Numbered from the stretch's first letter, positions 44,693 to 53,396 are shown. The stretch: 64,000 bases of DNA from JAFGOG01 sp034429215 (GCA_034429215.1 DAOUGI010000080.1:1-64000), one strand, 5' to 3'. Program-made: numbers and translations. The notes: generated from the sequence alone by a model not told the origin.

Positions 44693-44752
44693 AATGACCA
44701 ATGATAACTCAGAATGACGAGTGATAGCTCAGAATGACCAGTGATAGCTGAC
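44693..44752. repeat. Three tandem 20-base units upstream of ybaB
   Basis: Units at 44693-44712, 44713-44732 and 44733-44752 follow an AATGACCAGTGATAGCTCAG-like pattern. A diverged ATTCTTCGTTTCACTC stretch just before them links this to the interspersed repeat at 11286 and 19422. Confidence 0.8.
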
Positions 44753-44771
44753 GGCCAAGTGGAGGACAGGA

Positions 44772-45134
44772 ATGGCAAAAGGTAAAGGACAACGGATTCG
44801 CGCCGCCCGGCCGGGCGGCCAGCCCAACATGATGCAGCAGATCCACAAGCTGCAAGAGCAGATGATGCAGGCCCAGGAGACGCTGGGGGAGGAGACGGTC
44901 ACCGCCACTGCCGGCGGAGGCGCGGTGACGGTAGTCGTGACGGGCCATCAGCGGCTGCAATCGATCACCCTGGCCCCGGAAGCGGTGGACCCCGAGGATG
45001 TGGAGATGCTGCAGGACCTGATCATCGCCGCGGTCAACGACGGGCTGGAACGCTCGCAGGCGCTGGCCGCGCAACGGTTGGGCGCGCTGACCGGCGGCCT
45101 GGGCGGGATGGACCTGGGCGGGCTGCTGGGGTAG
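44772..45134 (+). CDS. ybaB: YbaB/EbfC nucleoid-associated protein
   Basis: 120 residues. Small DNA-binding protein that bends DNA and is nearly always encoded between dnaX and recR. The helix MMQQIHKLQEQMMQAQETLG and the beta hairpin ATAGGGAVTVVVTGHQRLQSI are diagnostic. A Gly-rich tail (ALTGGLGGMDLGGLLG) ends it. GGAGGACAGGA precedes ATG 44772. It lies 99 bases after dnaX, the gap being filled by a tandem repeat. Confidence 0.95.
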   Translation: MAKGKGQRIRAARPGGQPNMMQQIHKLQEQMMQAQETLGEETVTATAGGGAVTVVVTGHQRLQSITLAPEAVDPEDVEMLQDLIIAAVNDGLERSQALAAQRLGALTGGLGGMDLGGLLG

Positions 45135-45141
45135 GGGCGCC

Positions 45142-45744
45142 ATGGCTACGGTTACCCCCGAGCCGGTCACACGGCTGATCGAGGCTTTTTCGCAGCTACC
45201 CGGCATCGGCCCCAAGACCGCCTCGCGGCTGACCTTTTACCTGCTGCGCCGCCCGGCCGAGCAGGCGATGGGACTGGCCGAGGCGCTGGAGGAGCTGAAG
45301 CAGAAGGTCGTCTTTTGCACGTCGTGCTTTAACATCACCGAGGCGAGCCCGTGCGCCGTGTGCCGCGACGAAGGGCGCGACCGGACGACGATTTGCGTGG
45401 TCGAGGAGCCGCTGGACGTGCTGGCCATCGACCGCACGGGCGAATACCGGGGCCTGTACCACGTGCTGCACGGGGCGCTGTCGCCGGTGGAGGGGATCGG
45501 CCCCGACGAGCTGCGCATCAACGAGCTGATCGCCCGGGTGAAAGCCGGGGCGGTCAGGGAAGTGCTACTGGCCACCAACCCCAACCTGGAGGGGGAGGCC
45601 ACGGCGATGTATATCGCCCGGCTGCTGCAGCCGTTGAGCGTGCGGGTGACCCGCCTGGCGCGCGGGCTGCCGGTGGGCGGCGACCTGGAGTATGCCGACG
45701 CGATCACCCTCAGCCGGGCATTACAGGGGCGGCAGGAGATGTAA
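45142..45744 (+). CDS. recR: Recombination protein RecR
   Basis: 200 residues, standard length. Acts with RecO and RecF to load RecA on gapped DNA. The helix-hairpin-helix FSQLPGIGPKTASRL, the four-cysteine zinc finger CTSCFNITEASPCAVC, and the Toprim segment ICVVEEPLDVLAIDRTGEY are all present. It starts seven bases after ybaB and ends at the terminator at 45752-45786. Confidence 0.96.
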   Translation: MATVTPEPVTRLIEAFSQLPGIGPKTASRLTFYLLRRPAEQAMGLAEALEELKQKVVFCTSCFNITEASPCAVCRDEGRDRTTICVVEEPLDVLAIDRTGEYRGLYHVLHGALSPVEGIGPDELRINELIARVKAGAVREVLLATNPNLEGEATAMYIARLLQPLSVRVTRLARGLPVGGDLEYADAITLSRALQGRQEM

Positions 45745-45751
45745 ATCAGAT

Positions 45752-45786
45752 AAGCGGGGTTGGCCAAGAGCGCGCCAACCCCGCTT
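45752..45786. terminator. Terminator after recR
   Basis: A 13-base stem (45752-45764 with 45774-45786) and a nine-base loop, followed by GTTGTT. It lies between convergent genes and may serve both strands. Confidence 0.85.
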
Positions 45787-45806
45787 GTTGTTCGATCAAT
45801 CAGGGC

Positions 45807-47003
45807 CTACGGCACCCACCAGTCGGACGGCTTGTCGTCCTTGTCCACCTGGATCACGGGCACCGGATCGCCCCCATTGTCGGGAACAAAATAGGGATCC
45901 CAGTTACCCGCGTAGCCTCCGATTAAGAACTTGCCTTTCTTCCACGCGGCGATGAACGTGCTGTTGTTCCGGTCATTGCCTATCGTGCCCACCACCTTGT
46001 GCGGGTTCGAGCCGTCCACCCCCACGACCCAGATCTCCCAGGCCGTGCCCGCGGCAATGGTGGAAAATGCGATCGACTTGCCGTCGGGCGAGAACACGGG
46101 CGAGATGGCGATGCGCCCGCTGAACTTGGTCACCTGCGTCAGGCCCGACCCGTCGGCATTGACCACCCAGATGTTCCAGCCGGAGCGGAGCGAATCAAAG
46201 GCGATCTTTTTGCTGTCGGGCGACCACGCCGGGGACTCGTCCAGGTTACGGCTGGTAACCGGCTTGCGATCCGAGCCGTCCAGGTTCATGGTATAGATCT
46301 CAAAACCGCCCGGCCAGGCAAACAAGTAGGCCACCTTCTTGCCGTTGGGCGCTACCACCGGGTACGCCTCGATATTGTCGGTGCTGTTGGTCAGATTGAC
46401 CAAGCCGCCGCCCTCGGCCTTCATACTAAACAGGTCTCCGTACCCGCTGGGACCGTTGTCACAGTCCATGAAGATGGTCTTGCCGTCCGGCGTAAAGTGC
46501 GCGTCGTAGCACTTGCCCCGCTTGGTAAGCTGCTTCTGGTTCGTGCCATCGTCGTTCATGACCCACACATCGTCCCAGCTCACCCGGTTGGAGGTGAACA
46601 GGATCTTGCCCACCTTGGGCACGGCGGTAGGCTTGGGGGTGTTGGTGGCAGCCGGGGTCGGCACGGGCGTGTCGGTGGGCGGGACAGGTGTCGCGGTCGG
46701 CGGCTCGGGCGTGGCCGTCGGCGGAATGGGCGTGGCCGTCGGCGGCACCGGGGTATTGGTCGGCGGCACCGGCGTGGCCGTCGGCGGCACCGGAGTATCG
46801 GTTGGCGGCACCGGTGTGGCCGTCGGCGGCACCGGCGTATCAGTCGGCGGGATTGGCGTGGCCGTAGGGGGGACAAGAGTAGCAGTCGGCACCACGGCTA
46901 CCGGGGTGGGCGTCGCCCCATCGCAGGCGCCAAGCAGCAAGGCCACCAGCAACAAGATTGTCAGTGCAGTCGCAGATCGCGTGAGATGAACCATGCGTTT
47001 CAT
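45807..47003 (-). CDS. Lipoprotein with a Pro-Thr spacer and WD40-like beta propeller
   Basis: 398 residues from ATG 47003. The signal ends LLLGAC (lipobox). A spacer (about 30-115) is made of heptads such as VPPTATP and VPPTDTP, a style frequent in Chloroflexota surface proteins. The rest is a TolB/PD40-type propeller: SPDSKKIAFDS, SPDGKSIAFST, and TPDGKTIFMDC are typical blades, alternating with NPD-like turns. It probably binds a ligand or partner outside the cell. GGAGGAGGAT lies directly before ATG 47003. The message has an unusually long leader, about 230 bases. Confidence 0.85.
   Translation of the reverse strand: MKRMVHLTRSATALTILLLVALLLGACDGATPTPVAVVPTATLVPPTATPIPPTDTPVPPTATPVPPTDTPVPPTATPVPPTNTPVPPTATPIPPTATPEPPTATPVPPTDTPVPTPAATNTPKPTAVPKVGKILFTSNRVSWDDVWVMNDDGTNQKQLTKRGKCYDAHFTPDGKTIFMDCDNGPSGYGDLFSMKAEGGGLVNLTNSTDNIEAYPVVAPNGKKVAYLFAWPGGFEIYTMNLDGSDRKPVTSRNLDESPAWSPDSKKIAFDSLRSGWNIWVVNADGSGLTQVTKFSGRIAISPVFSPDGKSIAFSTIAAGTAWEIWVVGVDGSNPHKVVGTIGNDRNNSTFIAAWKKGKFLIGGYAGNWDPYFVPDNGGDPVPVIQVDKDDKPSDWWVP
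46665..46886 (-). repeat. Tandem 21-base repeats encoding PPTATP/PPTDTP heptads
   Basis: About ten degenerate 21-base units encode the Pro-Thr spacer. Slippage or recombination here would change spacer length without breaking frame. Confidence 0.8.
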
Positions 47004-47237
47004 ATCCTCCTCCTCGTTTGACAGATCCAAGATGAAGAAACGAACGATCATCGATGAAGATGCGGTGTCGATACGACTTTGAGCGGTTGCACCTCCTGTC
47101 TACGCCTCCATGAGAGGCGATTTTAGACGAGCAGATCCACGATACAGGTCTCAAGGCAAAAGCTGACCGCAGCCGGCGATAGCTTTTATCATGCCGTCGG
47201 AGATATGGCGATGGCGAGAGGGCACGTTGTTGATCAT

Positions 47238-47266
47238 ATGATAGCATAATCGGCCTGATTTGTCAA
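47238..47266 (-). promoter_or_regulatory. Promoter of the propeller lipoprotein gene
   Basis: On the minus strand, TTGACA (complement of 47261-47266), 17 bases, TATCAT (complement of 47238-47243). Transcription would start near 47231, over 200 bases before ATG 47003. Confidence 0.7.
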
Positions 47267-47389
47267 CGTTTTTTCGATTAGAATCAGGCCCTGAGAAAAC
47301 CCGGGTAAAAGCCGGACCGGTCACCACACCTCCCAAAAGATCAAATCTTTGACGATGAGTGCCTCGTTAGCTCTATCTTGACACCGCCG

Positions 47390-47422
47390 AACTGCCAAAA
47401 CAAGAGGAAAAACTGCCAAAAC
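47390..47422. repeat. Paired direct repeats, two helical turns apart
   Basis: AACTGCCAAAAC occurs twice with a 21-base period (47390-47401 and 47411-47422), as expected for two protein-binding sites on the same DNA face. Confidence 0.7.
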
Positions 47423-47535
47423 GTGCCAATCTTGGGATCCTGGGCCAGCGGGGAAAACGGCAATCGCCGGCAAAATAGCCCACCAGACCGGCCTGTGGTA
47501 CAATGAAGGCCGATCTCAGACAGAGGAGCTGTGCC

Positions 47536-48573
47536 ATGGCAACCGGCTGTGTGTACGATCCGATCTACCTGGAGCACGACCTGCGCGGCCACCCGGAGAA
47601 CCGGCAGCGACTGGAGACGACCCGGCGCGTGCTGGAGCAGTATGGCATGTGGGAGCGGCTGACCTCGATCCCGGCGACGCCGATCAGCCGCGAGCGGCTG
47701 GAGAGGGCCCACACCGGCCCCTACATCGACCTGGTCAAGCGGGTCAGCGAGCAGGGCGGCGGGCACCTGGACACGGACACCTACGTTCGCCCGGCGTCCT
47801 ACAACGCAGCGCTGATGGCCGCCGGCGGGCTGGTGGAGGCGACGCGGGCGGTACTCGACGCGGAGGTTGAAAACGCTTTTGCCCTGGTCCGGCCGCCCGG
47901 CCACCACGCCCTGCGCGGGAGAGGGATGGGCTTTTGCCTGTTCAACAACGTGGCGGTCGCCGCCCGTTATGCCCTGGCCGAGCGCGGACTGGAGCGGGTG
48001 ATGATCGTCGATTTCGACGTGCACCACGGCAACGGCACCCAGAACGAGTTCGAGGCCGACCCGGCGGTGGTGTACCTATCGACCCACCAATACCCGCACT
48101 ATCCCGGCAGCGGTTACTGGGACGAGACGGGACGGGGCGAGGGCGCGGGGACGGTGGTCAATGTGCCGTTGGGCGGCGGGATAGGCGACCAGGGCTTTGC
48201 CCGCATCTTGAGCGAGGTTGTGACCCCGATCGCCTGGCGTTTTCAGCCGCAGCTCATCCTGGTGTCGGCCGGCTACGACGCCCACTGGGACGACCCGCTG
48301 GCGTCGCTGGCGCTGTCGGTGGCCGGCTACGCGGCCATCGCCCGGGCGCTCAAGGAACTGGCCGGGGAGCTGTGCGATGGGCGATTGGTCCTAACTCTGG
48401 AGGGCGGCTATCACCTCGACGCGCTGGCTTATTCGGTGCTGAACACCTTTGCCGTACTCCTGGGCGATGAAGCGTGGCGCCTGGTCGATCCGCTCGGCCC
48501 TTCGCCCCGCTCGGAGCGGCCGGTGGACGAGATCATCGCCCGGGTCAAGCAGGTACACGGGCTGAGGTCCTGA
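47536..48573 (+). CDS. Histone deacetylase family hydrolase
   Basis: 345 residues. Arginase/deacetylase fold. RPPGHHALRGRGMGFCLFNN has the paired catalytic histidines, DFDVHHGNGTQNEF has zinc-binding Asp and His, and SAGYDAHWDDPL has the second zinc Asp. Bacterial members deacetylate small molecules such as acetylpolyamines or acetoin-related compounds. Substrate not decided. ATG 47536 follows AGAGGAG. Its stop overlaps the start of the next gene (TGATG), so the two are translationally coupled. Confidence 0.92.
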   Translation: MATGCVYDPIYLEHDLRGHPENRQRLETTRRVLEQYGMWERLTSIPATPISRERLERAHTGPYIDLVKRVSEQGGGHLDTDTYVRPASYNAALMAAGGLVEATRAVLDAEVENAFALVRPPGHHALRGRGMGFCLFNNVAVAARYALAERGLERVMIVDFDVHHGNGTQNEFEADPAVVYLSTHQYPHYPGSGYWDETGRGEGAGTVVNVPLGGGIGDQGFARILSEVVTPIAWRFQPQLILVSAGYDAHWDDPLASLALSVAGYAAIARALKELAGELCDGRLVLTLEGGYHLDALAYSVLNTFAVLLGDEAWRLVDPLGPSPRSERPVDEIIARVKQVHGLRS

Positions 48574-49382
48574 TGCCGACTGTAGCCCTGGCGGTAACCT
48601 CCCACGAGCGGGATGACCGGCTGGCGACCCTGGCCGAGGCCCAACTGCCGGCGCTGGCGGCCCGCTACGCGGCGTTGATCGCCTACTGCTCGCGGGAAAC
48701 CCACCCGGCGCTGCTGGACGCACTGCGACGCTGCGGCGCCGCGGTGCACCTGGACAACACCGAGGCAGGTGGGATCCAACAACTGGGGAGCATCCGCCGC
48801 GAGACGCTGCGCGCCGGGCTGCTGGCCGGCACATCACACCTGCAACTGTGCGATTTCGACCGGGCCATCCACTGGTCGGCCCGCTACCCGGAGGAGATGG
48901 ACGCCGTCGCCGCCGAGATTCCAAGCTATGACCTGCTGGTCCTGGGCCGCACCGAGCGCGCCTGGGCCACCCATCCCCCCTACCAGACCGAGACCGAGCC
49001 GCTGTTCAACAAGGCCTTTGCCCTGGTCAGCGGCCGGCCGTGGGATATCGGCGCCGGGTCGCGAGGACTGTCGCGCCGGGCGGCTGAGACGCTGCTGGAA
49101 ACCTCAAGAGATCTGACCGTTGGCGTGGACGCCGAGTGGCCGCTCCTGCTGCTGAGCCGGACTGACTTTTACGTTGGCTACCGGCCGTGCGAAGGGCTCG
49201 AGTTCGAGACCGCCGACCGTTTCGGGGCCGAGATCGAGGCGGCGGGCGGCTATGCCGCCTGGGAGACGCAGATGAGCGCCGATCCGCGCCGCTGGGTGTT
49301 TCGTCTGGAAGTAGCGCTGCTGATCGCCGAGGCGGCGGTGCGGTGCGGCGCCGGATTGCCCGTACCTGTCCGGTACGGATAG
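48573..49382 (+). CDS. Uncharacterised protein, possibly GT-A fold
   Basis: 269 residues; I do not recognise a named family. The first half reads like a nucleotide-sugar transferase of GT-A type: VALAVTSHERDDRL, then GSIRRETLRAGLLAGTSHL and LQLCDFDRAIHW, where DFD could be a DxD metal motif. The second half contains RPWDIGAGSRGLSRRAAE and an aspartate-rich VGVDAEWPLLL. No signal peptide. Its start overlaps the deacetylase stop, so it is co-translated with that gene, hinting at a shared pathway. Function not established. Confidence 0.65.
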   Translation: MPTVALAVTSHERDDRLATLAEAQLPALAARYAALIAYCSRETHPALLDALRRCGAAVHLDNTEAGGIQQLGSIRRETLRAGLLAGTSHLQLCDFDRAIHWSARYPEEMDAVAAEIPSYDLLVLGRTERAWATHPPYQTETEPLFNKAFALVSGRPWDIGAGSRGLSRRAAETLLETSRDLTVGVDAEWPLLLLSRTDFYVGYRPCEGLEFETADRFGAEIEAAGGYAAWETQMSADPRRWVFRLEVALLIAEAAVRCGAGLPVPVRYG

Positions 49383-49414
49383 GTATGATCCGGCGCAAGC
49401 GGGGTCAGAGCCGA

Positions 49415-50680
49415 TCAGGCTTTTAGCCGCGCAATCGCCTCTTCTTCGGAGCAGGTGACCTGCTCGCCGGTGGACAGGGTCTTGATCACCACTTGACCGG
49501 CTGCCAGCTCGTCGGGGCCGAGGATCAGGGCGTAGGGGATGGCCTTGCGGTCGGCGTAGCGGATCTGTTTGCCCAGTTTGTCCGGCTCCAAGACCTGTTC
49601 GGCGTTGATGCCGGCCCGCCGCAGGCGGTCGGCCAGCGCCAAAGTCGGGGCAGAAAACTCTTGGCTAAAAAGGGTGACCAGCACGCGGCTAGGCGAGACC
49701 GGCAGGCTGGGGCGCTTGCCGAAATGGTCCAGCAACACCTCGATGACCATGTCGCCCATGGCAAACCCAGTTGCCGCGATCCGATCGCCGCCCACGGCGG
49801 CCACCAGGTTATCGTAACGCCCACCGCCCAGGATGGCCCGGAACTGCCTGGCCCGGTCGTAGGCTTCAAAGACCGGCCCGGTGTAATAGTCCAGGCCGCG
49901 CACGGTGCCGGCATCATACAGCAGATAATCGGCCACGCCAAATGCCTGGGCGACGGCAAAGACCTGGCACAGCTCATCAGACTCACGCCATAGCTCTGTG
50001 CTGTCCAGCAAGGCCTTGAGGCCGGCTAACTGGCCCGCCGACAGGCCGAGATCCACGGCCCAGGCTTCCCAGGCCGCCGGCTGCATCTTGTCCCGGCGGT
50101 CGATCAGGTGAAGCATGTCCAGCCGCCGGTCAGCGCCCACGCCAATTTCAGCCAGCTTTTGGTCTATCAGTTGCCGGCTGTTGACGTGGATGGCCACCTC
50201 TTTAGCGCTCAGGCCCACGTTGCGCAGGAACATGGCGGCGATGGAGATGAGCTCGCCGTCGGCGCTGGGGCTGTCGGAGCCCAACAGGTCGATGTTCCAT
50301 TGGAAGAACTCGCGGGTGCGGCCTCGCTGGGGCCGCTCGTAACGCCAAAAGGGGCCAAAAGAAAACCAACGCACCGGCAGGCTGAGGCTTCCCTGGCGTT
50401 GGGCTATGAGGCGCGCGAGGGAAGGGGTCAGCTCGGGGCGCAGGGCCAGCTCATCACCTCCCCGGTCCTTCAGGACAAAGGCCTGCTCTTTCACCAGCTC
50501 TTCGCCGCTCTTGGCCGCGTACAGCTCGAGGCGCTCGAGGATAGGAGCTTCCCATTCCTGATAGCCAAACCGTTCGGAGATGGAGCGCACCTGGCCGTAG
50601 AGCCAGTTGCGGAAAGCCATTTCCTCCGGGTAGAAATCGCGGGTGCCCTTTACGGATTGAATTGTCGTCTTGGTCGCCAT
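49415..50680 (-). CDS. hisS: Histidine-tRNA ligase
   Basis: 421 residues, standard length for bacterial HisRS. Class II synthetase charging tRNA-His. Motif 2 lies in the RTREFFQWNIDLLG region, and LRPELTPSLAR is the family sequence before it. The histidine-specific signatures are RGLDYYTGPVFEAYD and LGGGRYDNLV. The C-terminal anticodon domain begins near 325 (RVLVTLFSQEF). ATG 50680 is chosen because GGAGG precedes it and SVKGTRDFYPEEM follows at the expected distance. Confidence 0.96.
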   Translation of the reverse strand: MATKTTIQSVKGTRDFYPEEMAFRNWLYGQVRSISERFGYQEWEAPILERLELYAAKSGEELVKEQAFVLKDRGGDELALRPELTPSLARLIAQRQGSLSLPVRWFSFGPFWRYERPQRGRTREFFQWNIDLLGSDSPSADGELISIAAMFLRNVGLSAKEVAIHVNSRQLIDQKLAEIGVGADRRLDMLHLIDRRDKMQPAAWEAWAVDLGLSAGQLAGLKALLDSTELWRESDELCQVFAVAQAFGVADYLLYDAGTVRGLDYYTGPVFEAYDRARQFRAILGGGRYDNLVAAVGGDRIAATGFAMGDMVIEVLLDHFGKRPSLPVSPSRVLVTLFSQEFSAPTLALADRLRRAGINAEQVLEPDKLGKQIRYADRKAIPYALILGPDELAAGQVVIKTLSTGEQVTCSEEEAIARLKA

Positions 50681-50717
50681 GACCGGCCTCCTTCGTCCAC
50701 TGCCTTCAAGTGTGCCC

Positions 50718-50745
50718 ATTATACTCAAGCCGGGTTTTTATGCAA
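50718..50745 (-). promoter_or_regulatory. Promoter of hisS
   Basis: On the minus strand, TTGCAT (complement of 50740-50745), 16 bases, TATAAT (complement of 50718-50723). No T-box or other leader structure is evident before hisS, unlike valS. Confidence 0.7.
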
Positions 50746-50773
50746 GTCTGGCTCGATCCCGCCTCTGCACCAC

Positions 50774-50802
50774 TTGCCTTTTCCTTTTGACGGTGGTACA
50801 AT
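50774..50802 (+). promoter_or_regulatory. Promoter of the GNAT gene
   Basis: TTGCCT (50774-50779), 17 bases, TACAAT (50797-50802), diverging from the hisS promoter. Confidence 0.65.
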
Positions 50803-50829
50803 CAAGACAAGCTCAATGGGGATGGGAAA

Positions 50830-51363
50830 ATGATCGTTCGTGCAGCAACATTAGCCGACCTGAACTGCTGTTTGACGTTGGAGCGGACCAGCGCGACCGA
50901 CCACGTGTGGCAAATGAAGGTCGAGGAAAGCGAATCTGAGGTCGGTGTGACCTTTCACGTCGTCCGCCTGCCGCGCACAATGCGGGCCGAATATCCGCGC
51001 GGCACCGACCAGATTATCGAGGACTGGGAGCGGCAAGCGGGGTTCCTGGTGGCCGAGGTGGACGGCGAGGTGCGAGGGTACGTCGATGTGCTGCCCAGGC
51101 CCTGGCAGGGGATGGCCTGGGTGGCCAACCTGGCGGTGGAACCGGCTTATCGCCGCCGCGGGATCGCTATAGCACTGATGCGCAACGCCAGCCAATGGGC
51201 CAGGGAACAGGGGTTGCAGAGCATGACAGTGGAAGCGACGACCAAGAATTATCCGGCCATTTGCCTGTATCAGAAGCTGGGGTTCAAGTTCTGCGGTTTC
51301 GACGATCATTACTACCCAAACCAGGATATTGCCCTCTTTTTTGTGCAGATGTTGCGAAAATAG
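50830..51363 (+). CDS. GNAT family N-acetyltransferase
   Basis: 177 residues. The acetyl-CoA binding loop is VEPAYRRRGIAIALMRNA, followed by MTVEATTKNYPAICLYQKLGF, the usual GNAT motif B. The N-terminal part has the RAATLADLNCCLTLE start of many GNAT enzymes. Substrate unknown. A hairpin follows the gene (51373-51380 with 51387-51394) without a T run. Confidence 0.87.
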   Translation: MIVRAATLADLNCCLTLERTSATDHVWQMKVEESESEVGVTFHVVRLPRTMRAEYPRGTDQIIEDWERQAGFLVAEVDGEVRGYVDVLPRPWQGMAWVANLAVEPAYRRRGIAIALMRNASQWAREQGLQSMTVEATTKNYPAICLYQKLGFKFCGFDDHYYPNQDIALFFVQMLRK

Positions 51364-51461
51364 GTGTTCGTAGAGATCCGGAATTGCGGATCTCGGATGT
51401 TGGGCCGGTGTACCTTCGGATGCAGCGGGATCGATTGGTGAGGATGTAGGGCTGGCGTTTA

Positions 51462-53396
51462 ATGGGCGATTTTGGAGCGCTGTTGACCAGTGTCCTGAAC
51501 CTGGCAAACCAGGTTCTGTCAGCCACGGTCGTCTTGACCGCATTTTCTCTGCTCATTTACCTGCTGACCCACAATTTTCGCAGCCCGGTAGCCCGCGCTT
51601 TTTGCGCGCTGCTGGGCGCGGTGTTGATCGTCTACGTCGGCGACGTGGTCCTCTACGAGGCCTCGGCGAGCTCGGTCGAGCGCTGGCTCAAGTTCCAATG
51701 GATTGGCATCGCTCTGACGCCGGCCGCCTATCTCCACTTTTCCGCCACCGTGCTGCGCACGACCAACCTGCGGTCGCGCGGCCGGGAGATTGCCATCCTA
51801 ATCGGCTACCTGCTCAGCTTGGGCTTTCTGGGCCTCGCCTTTTTCACGCCGTGGGTGGTGTACGATGGGGTGTACCTCCCCAAGCAGTCCCATCTGGCCG
51901 CCGGGCCGTTGTTCTGGACTTTTGCCCTCTATTTCCTTGTCACGGTAGCCTGGGGGGCGTTCAACATCGGCCGCGCCAAACAGCGCTGCCTGACGCGTGC
52001 TTCGCGCCGACGGATGACCTACCTGGAGCTGGCCTTCTTCGGCCCCGGGCTAGGTGTCTTTCCCTACATGTTGTTCACCAGCCTGCCGCAGAGCCTGCCA
52101 GACAACCTATTCCTGGCGATCCTGTTCGTCGGCAACGTCAGCGTCCTGGTGATGATCGTCCTGCTGGCCTACAGTGTCGCTTACTTTGGCGTGCTGACGC
52201 CCGACCGAGTGGTCAAGCACAACCTGATCCACTATCTGCTGCGCGGGCCTTTTGTCGGGGCGATGGTCATCTTTGTGATGCTGACGATACCCCCGGTGCA
52301 GCGCATTCTGGGACTGCCCCGCGATACCGTGCTCATCTTTGCCGTGGTCGGCCTGATCGTCTTTTCGCAGATCGTCATCAATCGGCTCAAGCCGATCATC
52401 GATCGCATTATCTACCGCCAGGATCAGGAAGAGATTTCCTGGATCCAGACGCTCGACCGGCGGCTGCTGACCACTGCCGATCTGAGCGGCTTTTTGGAAA
52501 ACACCCTGGCAGCCATGTGCGACCTGTTACAGGTGCGGACGGCCTTTGTCGCAGTGTGGGCCGGCGGCGAGTACCGCCTCGAAGCCGCATGCGGCGATCG
52601 AGCTGAAGCCGAGCGGCTCCTGGAAGAACAGAACCTGAGCGCCTTGACCGCGGCCGCGGGCAGCGAAGAAAATGGCTCCGGTTTTGTGGCCGCCAGCGGA
52701 TTCTGGTTGGCCCCGCTCTACAGCCAGACGAGCGATGTCCGGCTGGGCATCCTGGGCGCCAGCGCCCGGGCAGCAATTCCCGACTTGAAGCCGGAAGAAC
52801 AGAAGCTAGCCTCGCTGCTGATCGGCAAGGCCCGCGAGGCGATGGAAGATCGCTATTTGCAGCAGAATGTTTTCGACACACTGCGCCGCATCCTGCCCGA
52901 TATCGAGCGCCTGCGCCGCTGGCGCGATGTCACCCGGTATGCCGGGTCGCCGCCGATGGAGATCATCGGGGATAGTCCGATCGATTCGCCCGAGTTCCAG
53001 CAGTGGGTCAAGGATGCACTAAGTCACTATTGGGGTGGGCCCAAGCTCACCGAGAGCCCGCTCCTCAGCCTGCGTGTTGTCCAGGCTGCGCTCCGCGAGC
53101 ACGGCGGCAATCCGGTCTCTGCGCTGCGCCTGGTGCTGACCGAGGCCATCGAAAGGCTGCGGCCCGAAGGCGAACGCAAGATGACGACTTCCGACTGGAT
53201 CCTGTATAATATCCTGGAAATGAGGTTCCTGCGCGGGCTGCGGGTCCGAGACATAGCCGGGCGGTTGGCGATGAGCGAGTCGGATATGTATCGCAAGCAG
53301 CGGGTGGCCATCAACCAAGTAGCCCAGGTGCTGGCCGACCTGGAACAGAGCGAAACAGCGCTGGAGAAAGAGACCGAAAAGAGCAAGGTGAACTAA
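51462..53396 (+). CDS. Membrane sensor with GAF-like domain and C-terminal helix-turn-helix
   Basis: 644 residues. Seven to eight hydrophobic helices (about 5-310) resemble the N-terminal 7TM domain of some histidine kinases. A cytoplasmic GAF-like region follows (about 345-460), including YRLEAACGDRAEAERLLEE. No histidine-kinase H-box or ATPase motifs are present. The C-terminus (about 525-640) ends in a helix-turn-helix-like segment: VRDIAGRLAMSESDMYRKQRVAINQVAQVL. It therefore looks like a one-component membrane-bound regulator. The start ATG 51462 has no strong ribosome site. Downstream is a triple-S1 protein gene, about 77 bases away. Confidence 0.72.
   Translation: MGDFGALLTSVLNLANQVLSATVVLTAFSLLIYLLTHNFRSPVARAFCALLGAVLIVYVGDVVLYEASASSVERWLKFQWIGIALTPAAYLHFSATVLRTTNLRSRGREIAILIGYLLSLGFLGLAFFTPWVVYDGVYLPKQSHLAAGPLFWTFALYFLVTVAWGAFNIGRAKQRCLTRASRRRMTYLELAFFGPGLGVFPYMLFTSLPQSLPDNLFLAILFVGNVSVLVMIVLLAYSVAYFGVLTPDRVVKHNLIHYLLRGPFVGAMVIFVMLTIPPVQRILGLPRDTVLIFAVVGLIVFSQIVINRLKPIIDRIIYRQDQEEISWIQTLDRRLLTTADLSGFLENTLAAMCDLLQVRTAFVAVWAGGEYRLEAACGDRAEAERLLEEQNLSALTAAAGSEENGSGFVAASGFWLAPLYSQTSDVRLGILGASARAAIPDLKPEEQKLASLLIGKAREAMEDRYLQQNVFDTLRRILPDIERLRRWRDVTRYAGSPPMEIIGDSPIDSPEFQQWVKDALSHYWGGPKLTESPLLSLRVVQAALREHGGNPVSALRLVLTEAIERLRPEGERKMTTSDWILYNILEMRFLRGLRVRDIAGRLAMSESDMYRKQRVAINQVAQVLADLEQSETALEKETEKSKVN

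Larger units (their letters stand above)
47004..47535. other. Intergenic region with a promoter, a long leader and paired direct repeats
   Basis: The 532 bases between the propeller lipoprotein (minus) and the histone deacetylase homologue (plus) hold the lipoprotein promoter (47238-47266) and its 5' leader of about 230 bases (47004-47231). They also contain two exact copies of AACTGCCAAAAC 21 bases apart (47390-47401, 47411-47422). A TACAAT at 47499-47504 could be the -10 of the plus-strand gene, but no good -35 box is present. No protein-coding frame in it looks real. Confidence 0.7.

Noticed and set aside
46665..46886. Regular repeats resembling a CRISPR array
   Set aside because: The 21-base units are degenerate, contiguous, in frame and encode a Pro-Thr spacer; no unique spacers exist.
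47503..47535. Upstream ATG 47503 as the deacetylase start
   Set aside because: It overlaps the candidate -10 box and lacks a ribosome site; ATG 47536 has AGAGGAG and fits the family.
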